Of a stretch of DNA of 21,151 bases, positions 14,622-21,151 are shown in pieces (positions within the stretch are counted from its first letter, which is position 1; each line of letters opens with the position of its first letter). The stretch is taken from NCBI GenBank assembly GCA_019058515.1, contig JAHPYY010000054.1, forward strand, positions 1 through 21,151. Reading direction: 5' to 3'. The notes below the pieces were generated by a model, which was not told where the DNA came from, did not search any database, and saw only the letters and a program-made list of their open reading frames with translations. The stretch is from Promethearchaeota archaeon. Its GTDB lineage: Archaea; Asgardarchaeota; Lokiarchaeia; Sigynarchaeales; SOKP01. The position numbers were made by a program, and so were the translations under genes.

Positions 14622-16118
14622 CTACGTAGGTTGTATGTAATCAACTTCACCCGTAATTTTATTAATTTTTAAATGTCTAAATTTGGTCTCTCCAAATCTT
14701 ATTTCATTCATGTCATCTATTCTGTTAAAGGCCTCTTCGGGAAGTAGATATTTTGCAAGATGAAGGCTAATCTCTTTATCTTCGACAATATTTAGAAGTT
14801 TTAAGCTTTTACAGGAGTACAGAATTTCGCTAAATAAATCGTAATTAGTGTATTTGGAAAACGAGAGGATTTCTAAATTCCTATATATTCTTGAGATAAT
14901 GTTATCTAAAAGAGTATGATCTCTTAACTCCGATAATTTATTACTAATATAATAAAAAAAAAGGACGTAATAGGTCGCTTCTGAGGAAATTAACCCTTCT
15001 CTAGTTTGTTTAATTCCATCTAATGAGATTCGTTCTGCTACTTCCCTCTCAATAGATTGAAATTGCTCTTCATATAATACCTTATTTGCATTAAGCATTC
15101 TATAAATCTTTAAGATAACAACCAGATGAGAGGTTTCTAAATCTTTTAAAAATTGGAGTTCAAACGACTTTGGACTAACCTTGATTAATTTATCTATCTG
15201 CTCGATTGTTAGTTCTTTATCCATTAAGTAAAACGATTTCAATAGGAAATATAATTCTGCTGTATTCTCATAAATGGGCCAATCAAATGCATTGGTTATT
15301 TGTTTGTACATTTGCTCCAAAAATTCTTCACATAGAGCATAGTTGATATTTATTTCAAGTTTTTTAGATAGATAGATGGCACAATAATAGAGTTCAGGAT
15401 TTTTCAAAGACGCTAATGGAAGAGAGATTAAGCATTCATTTAAATGAGTTCGAAGGTATGTTTCAATATGAGAAAAATCAAATAAATTCTTTACGTTAAA
15501 AAACTCAATAATTCTGTATATGAAATATAGCAATTGTATCTTTTCTCTCGTTTCCTTTAAATCTTCTAAACTTTCAATATTCTCTTTATTTTCGTAGAAT
15601 TTGTTTAGAATTTTGTCTTTAACCTGAATATACTTTCTTAAATTTCTTTCTTTTTCGCGTTCTTCATCATATAAATTCTTAAGATTTGCAATTTCCAATA
15701 AAAATTCAGTCGGCAACTCATCATTTTCAATTAAATTCGAAATAATTAATTGAACGTCAAGATCTACTAAGTAATCGCAAATTTTTTCGAAATAGAGCTC
15801 GTATACCTCTGGAGCAATCTTAATTTTGTAAAAATCACGTATGTCAAGCGTGTTTTTTTTATCTTCTTTCGTAAATTTAACAAAAGGATTCGAAAACTTA
15901 TTTTCCAATTCTAATTGACTAAAACTAAGTTTTAACAATTCTTTCTTAAAAAATTGGATAATTTGTTCAATTTTTTCTTCAATCTTTCCTTCAATAACGG
16001 AATTAATATTAAATTGTTCCTTTAGTCTTGTATTAAAGTAGTTATCAACACTAGTATAAAAAAGATCAATTTCTTCGAAATAGAAGTGTAAAATTTTAAA
16101 TAATCCTTGATATATCAT
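14622..16118 (-). CDS. All-helical protein of unknown function, possible alpha/alpha-toroid
   Basis: No family is recognised. The 498 residues are predicted almost entirely helical and very rich in Leu, Ile, Glu and Lys. Residues 150-200 are strongly charged and coiled-coil-like. From about 200 onward, pairs of helices repeat every 45-55 residues, with aromatic positions (PELYYCAIYLSKKL, NTAELYFLLKSFYLM, SSEATYYVLFFYYIS, NYDLFSEILYSCKSL), a rhythm like that of prenyltransferase/terpenoid cyclase toroids. The metal-binding Asp/Cys/His set of protein prenyltransferases is not visible, so an enzymatic role is not claimed. A helical-repeat scaffold is the alternative. There is no signal peptide or membrane segment. 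The ATG at 16118 has no clear ribosome site. It stands alone, between convergent and divergent neighbours. Confidence 0.7.
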   Translation of the reverse strand: MIYQGLFKILHFYFEEIDLFYTSVDNYFNTRLKEQFNINSVIEGKIEEKIEQIIQFFKKELLKLSFSQLELENKFSNPFVKFTKEDKKNTLDIRDFYKIKIAPEVYELYFEKICDYLVDLDVQLIISNLIENDELPTEFLLEIANLKNLYDEEREKERNLRKYIQVKDKILNKFYENKENIESLEDLKETREKIQLLYFIYRIIEFFNVKNLFDFSHIETYLRTHLNECLISLPLASLKNPELYYCAIYLSKKLEININYALCEEFLEQMYKQITNAFDWPIYENTAELYFLLKSFYLMDKELTIEQIDKLIKVSPKSFELQFLKDLETSHLVVILKIYRMLNANKVLYEEQFQSIEREVAERISLDGIKQTREGLISSEATYYVLFFYYISNKLSELRDHTLLDNIISRIYRNLEILSFSKYTNYDLFSEILYSCKSLKLLNIVEDKEISLHLAKYLLPEEAFNRIDDMNEIRFGETKFRHLKINKITGEVDYIQPT

Positions 16119-16260
16119 TTTCAGACTTTAAATTTACCTTATTTCCTTTCTATGAAATTATATATAAATTATATAATTGGTTTAGATGTTCTTGGTTTTT
16201 AAAAGGATTTTCGTATTTATTTCTTTTAGTATTATACTTTAAAATAACTTCTATAACCTC

Positions 16261-16593
16261 AATCATTTTTTTCTAAACATCCTCTATCTTCCTCACTATT
16301 ACGAACCAAAGTTATTGATTCACTCGTTAAATCTGTGGTTCTATCAATCAACTCTGAGGCCGAGAGATATTGAAAATCAACTACACTATCATAAGCTTAC
16401 AAAAATAAAACTCTCATTAAATAAGACTTTTTTAACGAAGAAGCAGATGAACAGATCAGTAATTTTAGGAGACTGCATTAAGAATACTAAAAGGATTGTT
16501 GGTCAAAACGTTGAAATAAACGGTAAAGTTAAGTATCTATTTCTTTTTGTAGCTGTTCTAATTGAATTGGACAAGCTTCTAGCTCTCAAATAA
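16261..16593 (+). pseudogene. Remnant of an IS6-type DDE transposase
   Basis: The open frame (TTG at 16315 to TAA at 16593) contains pieces that recall IS6-family transposases: LNLWFYQSTLRPRDIENQL near residues 6-24, like the family's helix-turn-helix region (l.ly.r.lSlRdie..L), and VEINGKVKYLFLFVAVLIELDKLLA near 67-91, like the strand around the first catalytic Asp (DE..v.ingk..Yl..avD...k.iLA). Both expected acidic positions are lost (the first is within VGQNVEI, the second reads VLIEL), and the stretch between the pieces is much too short. The catalytic C-terminal half is absent. The frame is open upstream to about 16270 but without further recognisable sequence. No terminal inverted repeats were found. 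It overlaps nothing and ends just at the DUF998 stop. Confidence 0.55.
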
Positions 16594-16594
16594 A

Positions 16595-17377
16595 TCAATT
16601 TGTATTTTTTTCGTTCCTTTCCCTTAAAAACTCTATGTTTTCAGTAATAACCCTAGTGATCGCTTCTTGTTCAAGATTTAACTTTTTTAAAGCCTTCAAG
16701 ATTTCTTCGAACAGTTCTAGTTTTTTGGTGTCTTCTAATTGTCGAAAATGTACAACTGATAAGTTGATAAACCTTGATCTGATAAGATAGATGGAAGTCA
16801 ACATTATCCAACATAAAATGGAAATTGTCAATGTCCACTCAATAATAGGTATGGGGACAATAAAAAGAACTACAACCAACCCACTAGTAAAAAATCCTAA
16901 ATACGCGATTAACCTATGAAAATATACTCCTATGAAATCTTCAGTCCTAGTGCTTATAAGCATTAAAATGCTAAATAACCCGATGTATAATCCAGAACCG
17001 ATGAAACTAAAAAACGCCACAAAATTATGAAAAATAATAAAAAGCTCATGGTAAGTCTCGTCTGGAATTATCCCTACCAAAGCAATACACACGCAAGTAA
17101 CTATAGAAATTACGGTTGCGAATCTTCTTACATTATCATTAATATTTATGAGTTCTCTTTCAAGATAAATATAAAATGGAATTCCCGATGAACCACCAAT
17201 CACAAACGCAATGCTAAACAATGATTTTGCAATTCCATTACCTAAAGAACTTACTGTGTCTTCAAATATATTGTAGCCAGGAGTGAGAATAACCGCTAAG
17301 AATAATACAAAAGCAGAAAATACAACTCCAAAAAATCCCATTAAACATTCGAGTTTATATTTTAATTTAAATTTCAT
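16595..17377 (-). CDS. DUF998 family membrane protein
   Basis: The 260-residue protein matches the DUF998 pattern: a first helix (about 12-31) ending in TPGYNIFEDTVSSLG, which is the most typical segment, then helices at about 50-70, 84-103, 112-140, 150-176 and 178-196. The family is integral to the membrane with no proven function. The segment IIPDETYHELFIIFHNF (about 103-119), with two His and acidic residues near the membrane face, could be a functional site. After the last helix, residues 205-260 form a soluble amphipathic tail (LEEILKALKKLNLEQEA) not usual in short DUF998 proteins. The ATG at 17377 has AAGGG eight bases upstream. It is probably its own unit, with 132 bases to the hemerythrin-like gene upstream. 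Confidence 0.8.
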   Translation of the reverse strand: MKFKLKYKLECLMGFFGVVFSAFVLFLAVILTPGYNIFEDTVSSLGNGIAKSLFSIAFVIGGSSGIPFYIYLERELININDNVRRFATVISIVTCVCIALVGIIPDETYHELFIIFHNFVAFFSFIGSGLYIGLFSILMLISTRTEDFIGVYFHRLIAYLGFFTSGLVVVLFIVPIPIIEWTLTISILCWIMLTSIYLIRSRFINLSVVHFRQLEDTKKLELFEEILKALKKLNLEQEAITRVITENIEFLRERNEKNTN

Positions 17378-17509
17378 ACTTTATCCCTTGGGTTTGAGTT
17401 TCTTTTTTTTTGAAGGGAATCTTTAAAATTTAGACTAAATAAAATCCTTGGAATATAGTTAATCTAAATTAATTATATTTCTAATAATTTTCTTTAAATG
17501 AAATTTTAT

Positions 17510-18091
17510 TTAGAGATAATCAATCCAATCAGATTTTTGTGGCCCTTTAATATTGTGTTTTTCTTCTAGGGACTCGATTAATTGATCGTATTTCCTATGA
17601 ATCATTCTCCGATCAAACTCTTGACCTTCATTTAGCATAGCGTCTCGTTCTGCTTTAGTGAAGTAATCCATAACAGGAATAAAAAAGTGTTTGTCTTCTT
17701 TTTCAATATGTTTTGGATAGAATCCTGTTAAAATGTCAATTTTTTCAATCACATCTAAAATTGCGTTTTTATCCCCTTTAATATAATTCTTTTTTGCTTC
17801 AACTAATTCTCCCGTTATTCTCCTGCCAAAAATATGTTCGTTTATCAGTTCTTCCATTATTTTGTTATGTTCTTCTGTTATTTTTTTTTGCTTGAGCTCC
17901 CGAAAAAGAATATCCTCCTCTTTACCATGATGTGTTTGGTCAGCGTAAATTCTTATGAAATCTACTACATTATCAATTAGAGTCTCGTTAATTTCATTAA
18001 ATTTTTTTATACTCTCAATTTCAATTTTTAGAATTTTAATCATTCTTTCAATTAATCTATGTTCTGCCATTAAAGGTCCAATAGGTAACAT
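17510..18091 (-). CDS. Hemerythrin HHE-domain protein
   Basis: This is a four-helix bundle that binds a di-iron centre and is used for oxygen or nitric oxide sensing, iron handling or redox defence. With the start at ATG 18091 (193 residues) the ligand pattern is His11 in AEHRL, His54/His55 with Glu58 in QTHHGKEED, His75 in EEHNK, His86 in NEHIF, and His128, Glu132 and His135 in KHIEKEDKHFF. The frame stays open a further 20 codons, but the ATG at 18091 has AGGTGA seven bases before it and gives a family-like beginning (MLPIGPLMAEHRL); the longer start at 18151 has no such site. A tail of about 50 residues after helix 4 (KAERDAMLNEGQEFDRR) is seen in related archaeal and bacterial proteins. 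There is no signal peptide, so it is cytosolic. It is divergent from the lactate dehydrogenase gene. Confidence 0.9.
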   Translation of the reverse strand: MLPIGPLMAEHRLIERMIKILKIEIESIKKFNEINETLIDNVVDFIRIYADQTHHGKEEDILFRELKQKKITEEHNKIMEELINEHIFGRRITGELVEAKKNYIKGDKNAILDVIEKIDILTGFYPKHIEKEDKHFFIPVMDYFTKAERDAMLNEGQEFDRRMIHRKYDQLIESLEEKHNIKGPQKSDWIDYL

Positions 18092-18096
18092 TTTTA

Positions 18097-18104
18097 ATTC
18101 ACCT
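18097..18104 (-). promoter_or_regulatory. Shine-Dalgarno site that sets the hemerythrin start
   Basis: The minus strand reads TAGGTGA just before the ATG at 18091, with about seven bases between. It favours the 193-residue protein over the 213-residue reading. Confidence 0.65.
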
Positions 18105-18298
18105 ACAAGTAGTTTTAATTGGTTTAAATTTAGAAAAAGTAATTTCTTCAATTTGATAATAATTCATATGCTTACATTCTAACTTTGCCTTATTAATCTG
18201 ACGCTTTTAAATTTAATATGTTTCAAAAAGTCGCCCTATTTAACCATATTATACTATTTCTCAATTATATGCGAATTATTATTTTTTTTAAACGCAAG

Positions 18299-18310
18299 AC
18301 TTTTATACTT
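18299..18310 (+). promoter_or_regulatory. TATA box of the lactate dehydrogenase gene
   Basis: ACTTTTATACTT lies about 40 bases before the TTG start, with purine- and C-containing AACGCAAG just upstream where the BRE would sit. The implied leader is about 15-20 bases and holds GGTG as ribosome site. Confidence 0.55.
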
Positions 18311-18344
18311 AATAGGAAATTAACTATTTGGTGTTAATTCAGTC

Positions 18345-19313
18345 TTGAACAAGGTAAATTTGCATCCAAAAATCTCGATTATTGGATGCGGAAATGTTGG
18401 AACTCGTTTCGCATATGCTTTGATTATAAAAGGGATCGCTAGAGAAATAGTAATGGTAGATATCGATCGCAAGAGGTTAGAAGGAGAAGTTATGGACTTA
18501 TCTCATACTGCTCCTTACACGCGTCCTATAAAAATTATTCCAGGGAATTATGAAGATATATTCGATTCTGATATTGTTGTAATAACCGTAGGCAAAAATC
18601 AAAAGCCAGGAGAGACAAGAATCGATTTAGTAAATAAAAACGCCGAATTATTTAAAACAATCGTTCCTAAAATTCAAGATTACGCTCCCCATGCCATTTA
18701 TGTGATCGTGTCAAACCCAGTCGATATATTATCCTATATAACCTATAAAATATCTGGAAAGCCTAAAAATGAAGTTTTAGGATCAGGAACTACTCTTGAT
18801 ACAGCAAGATTCAGATATCTATTAGCAAATTATTGTTCTGTGAGCGCTAGAAATGTTCATGCTTACATTTTAGGAGAACATGGAGATAGTGAATTTGCTG
18901 TGTGGAGTAGTGCAATGATTGGTGGGACTTATATCAATAAGTTTCGTGAGATGTGTCATTACAATGGTTTAGAAAAATCAGATAAGGAACTACATACAAT
19001 TTTTGAAGAAGTAAGAGATTCAGCATATGAAATTATAGAACGGAAGGGAGAAACTTCTTATGGCATTGGTTTAGCAATGGCACGGATTTCTCAAGCAATT
19101 GTAGACGACGAGAATACAATATTGCCCGTCTCGACACTAATCGAGGATTTTTACGGAATTAACGATGTTTATTTAAGTCTACCCTGTATTATTAATAAAT
19201 TTGGTGTAAGGGAAGTCTTTAAGATCGAATTAAACGATGAGGAAGTTCAAAACTTCAAAAATAGTGCGAACAAACTAAGGAACATTATTGAACACATTGA
19301 TCTGAACATTTAA
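18345..19313 (+). CDS. ldh: L-lactate dehydrogenase
   Basis: The 322-residue enzyme interconverts pyruvate and L-lactate with NAD(H) in the cytosol. Visible features are the dinucleotide fold G14-x-G16-xx-G19, with Asp39 at the end of strand 2 (VMVDID) favouring NAD over NADP; the substrate loop GKNQKPGETR, with Gln86 at the position that is Gln in lactate and Arg in malate dehydrogenases, and Arg92; SNPVD; LDTARFRYL with the substrate-binding Arg; and GEHGDSEFAVWSS with the catalytic His179. Gln86 together with the SGTTLDTARFR segment makes lactate dehydrogenase more likely than malate dehydrogenase. The start is TTG 18345 after GGTG. It is followed by the triple-BON gene on the same strand after 65 bases, but that gene has its own TATA-like box, so co-transcription is uncertain. 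Confidence 0.93.
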   Translation: MNKVNLHPKISIIGCGNVGTRFAYALIIKGIAREIVMVDIDRKRLEGEVMDLSHTAPYTRPIKIIPGNYEDIFDSDIVVITVGKNQKPGETRIDLVNKNAELFKTIVPKIQDYAPHAIYVIVSNPVDILSYITYKISGKPKNEVLGSGTTLDTARFRYLLANYCSVSARNVHAYILGEHGDSEFAVWSSAMIGGTYINKFREMCHYNGLEKSDKELHTIFEEVRDSAYEIIERKGETSYGIGLAMARISQAIVDDENTILPVSTLIEDFYGINDVYLSLPCIINKFGVREVFKIELNDEEVQNFKNSANKLRNIIEHIDLNI

Positions 19314-19378
19314 TATATGAAATAATGCCATTAATCGGAATTTTAATAATTTATAATTAGTAAAATAGTTTAGAAGAA

Positions 19379-20056
19379 GTGAACATTATGAATGAAAGGG
19401 AAGAAGAAATAAAAAATAGGTTAACTTGGGATAACAATATTGATGAATCACAAATCGAAGTTATTGTGATGGAGGATACAGCTACTTTAAAAGGATGCGT
19501 ATCTACATACCCAGAGAAAGTATTAGCTGAGATTGAAACGCAATTGGTAACTGGAATAAATATGGTAATTAATGATATTGAAGTTAAATTTCCTGGTACA
19601 CATGAGGCTCTTTCAGATAACGATGTAAGGGAAGCTATGTATTGTTTATTAGATGCTAACTCAGAAATAACTTCTAACGATATTAAAGTATCAATCGAAA
19701 AGGGCATCGTCGTTTTAGAAGGTAAGGTAAATTCTTATTGGAAAAGTGAGAAGACTCGAAATATGGCTTCACATATATCTGGGGTAGTTTCGGTTAAAAA
19801 CAAGATCCAGGTTATCCCCGACGAAGAGACCTCTGACGACGAAATCACTGAACTTATAATTAATTCAATGAAAAATTCGGTTAGTATTGATGTGAACAGG
19901 ATCACTATTAAGGTCAAAAATGGGGTGGTGACTTTATCTGGAACTTTAAACTCTATGAGTGAATATAATAGGGTTAAAGGTATAGTTGAACTCACTAAAG
20001 GCGTTATTGATATCAAAGATAAATTAAAATGGGTTCTTAGATATCAATTAACTTAA
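19379..20056 (+). CDS. Triple BON-domain protein
   Basis: The 225 residues form three BON domains, at about 5-72, 78-147 and 150-220. Each has the typical helix-strand-strand-helix-strand order and the central 'strand-G-x-V' turn: ATLKGCVSTYPEK, VVLEGKVNSYWKSEK and VTLSGTLNSMSEY. BON domains bind phospholipid or other hydrophobic ligands, and most bacterial members are exported. This one has no signal peptide, lipobox or membrane helix, so a cytosolic or membrane-surface role is inferred. The frame starts at GTG 19379, but ATG 19388, three codons in, is equally well placed after GAAGAAGTGA. A TATA-like AATTTATAATT at about 19345-19355 lies upstream. Confidence 0.9.
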   Translation: MNIMNEREEEIKNRLTWDNNIDESQIEVIVMEDTATLKGCVSTYPEKVLAEIETQLVTGINMVINDIEVKFPGTHEALSDNDVREAMYCLLDANSEITSNDIKVSIEKGIVVLEGKVNSYWKSEKTRNMASHISGVVSVKNKIQVIPDEETSDDEITELIINSMKNSVSIDVNRITIKVKNGVVTLSGTLNSMSEYNRVKGIVELTKGVIDIKDKLKWVLRYQLT

Positions 20057-20108
20057 ATTTACTAAACTCTTAATTTTCTGTTTGAAGTATTCAGCTCCTT
20101 TAGATTAG

Positions 20109-20122
20109 AAATAAATATATAT
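20109..20122 (+). promoter_or_regulatory. TATA box of the right-edge gene
   Basis: AAATAAATATATAT at 20109-20122 lies about 50 bases before the TTG at 20171, with AAAGGA at 20159-20164 as ribosome site. Confidence 0.5.
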
Positions 20123-20170
20123 AACTATTGATTTATTCGACTCATTGCAATAAAGAACAAAGGAATTCTT

Positions 20171-21151
20171 TTGAATGGCGAGGTAATTTTTCTACGCTTA
20201 ACTGACGTTGGGCGTAGTATTGATTTAAAGGAAGCAGTGAAAGTTGTACCTGCTATTAAAGATAAAAATGTTGTTAAAACAAAAGATACCCCCTCTTATG
20301 TTGATTTTCCAGAGCCCTTAGTTATGGAAATGACTCATCAAATAACTTCGAAATTCCAATTTATCAATGACATCACACTTTATGTTAAATTGTATGCAGA
20401 TGGTATAATTTCTTTGGTTGTTAGACTCTTTTTTCAAGGCTTGGCATTTCAAGAATTACATACCTTAAGAAAAATTACATTTCAAACAACTGATGGGGAG
20501 TTCCGTATAAATAATTTTCTTAAATATCATCAAAATAAAGTATTTACACAAATAAGAGAGTTTATTGAAGAAGCCTATGACTTTAGAGATTTTGAATACG
20601 AAGATTATTTATTATATTGTATTACTGATGAAATTGAAAATCCAGAAGTCTTTGTTAAAGAACAAAGGAATTATATCTCGGCTCTTCTCATGGGGGAAAA
20701 TCCAGAATTAAAATTGAGTTTAAATCAAATTAATGAGACTCTAGGCAAATCCTTTACTTTCTTAAACAATGATTTAGTTCTCTTCGATTTTGATAGGGGT
20801 TTAATAATTGATCCTAACTCAGATTACGAAGATATTTTACTCGTCGTTGAGATTGCTAATTATCAATTGCTCGGATTACGAACCTTAGATAAACTATTAG
20901 ATAAAAGGTTAACAATAGCCGAAGAAGATATCCGGAAAATCTACTTCAAAAGCAGAACATTTCTGCAAAGATTTAAACGAAAAATGGGGCGCTTAATCAG
21001 GCTTCAGTATGATCTCATATTTCTTTTAGAAAATATTGAAAATGTGTCCAAATTAATTGGGGATTACTATTTAGCGCAAATATATAGTCACTTAAGCGAG
21101 TTATTTCAGTTAAAGCACTGGAGTGATAGCATCCGCCATCGTGTTGAGACA
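20171..21151 (+). CDS. Partial gene, possible RMD1/DUF155-like protein
   Basis: The frame opens at TTG 20171 and remains open for 327 codons to the right edge, so the C-terminus is missing. It starts NGEVIFLRLTDVGRSIDL after AAAGGA with eight bases of spacing; the overlapping ATG at 20175 is in another frame and stops at once. Residues 1-130 alternate short strands and helices (FINDITLYVKLYADGIISLVVRLFF), and the later part is helical: a loop near 195-220, then YEDILLVVEIANYQLLGLRTLDKLL and a final coiled stretch (KMGRLIRLQYDLIFLLENIENV). This order, a mixed N-terminal half, an acidic middle and long C-terminal helices, resembles RMD1/Sif2 (DUF155) proteins, whose last helix is usually membrane-bound and would lie beyond the edge. 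The family call is tentative. Confidence 0.7.
   Translation, partial: MNGEVIFLRLTDVGRSIDLKEAVKVVPAIKDKNVVKTKDTPSYVDFPEPLVMEMTHQITSKFQFINDITLYVKLYADGIISLVVRLFFQGLAFQELHTLRKITFQTTDGEFRINNFLKYHQNKVFTQIREFIEEAYDFRDFEYEDYLLYCITDEIENPEVFVKEQRNYISALLMGENPELKLSLNQINETLGKSFTFLNNDLVLFDFDRGLIIDPNSDYEDILLVVEIANYQLLGLRTLDKLLDKRLTIAEEDIRKIYFKSRTFLQRFKRKMGRLIRLQYDLIFLLENIENVSKLIGDYYLAQIYSHLSELFQLKHWSDSIRHRVET

Noticed and set aside
18092..18151. Twenty extra N-terminal residues on the hemerythrin protein
   Set aside because: The longer frame has no ribosome site, while the ATG at 18091 has a strong one and gives the usual family beginning.

Overview
The window is AT-rich and reads as archaeal. TATA-like boxes lie about 25-50 bp ahead of several starts, several Shine-Dalgarno sites match the archaeal 16S tail, T-runs follow genes, and no bacterial -35/-10 pairs stand out. 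The protein mix fits an Asgard (Promethearchaeota, Lokiarchaeia-like) genome: a eukaryote-type isoleucyl-tRNA synthetase, a TIGR04076 protein, a DUF362 protein, a soluble multi-PAS kinase, and many orphan membrane and helical proteins. The phylum is inference from style and content; no rRNA or tRNA is present to fix it.

Layout. 1-1,560 is a scarred region. A gene end running in from the left (possible split-barrel flavin protein) and the start of a four-helix membrane gene both occur twice, and a Cys-rich membrane gene lies between the copies. 1,572-2,855 is a ClC chloride channel gene broken by one in-frame TAA. 2,949-5,804 is ileS, with a strong ribosome site that points to an AUU start. 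A 690-base gene-free stretch with overlapping inverted repeats precedes a four-PAS histidine kinase (6,497-8,815). Then come a DODA/LigB-type dioxygenase converging on a DUF362 gene, and a TIGR04076 gene converging on a radical SAM/SPASM-like enzyme. 12,493-14,457 holds two membrane proteins. A 498-residue all-helical protein, a decayed transposase, a DUF998 membrane protein and a hemerythrin-like protein follow. The right end has L-lactate dehydrogenase, a triple-BON protein, and a gene that runs off the window.

The genes are mostly single units, often convergent or divergent, so few operons can be proposed. There is no evident multi-gene new system. Visible themes are redox and oxygen chemistry (lactate dehydrogenase, hemerythrin, extradiol dioxygenase, radical SAM, possible flavin protein), sensing (PAS kinase) and membrane proteins of unknown role. 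The most notable items are the duplicated and reciprocally decayed gene pair, the interrupted ClC gene, the AUU start of ileS, and the paired cysteine triplets in the small membrane protein.
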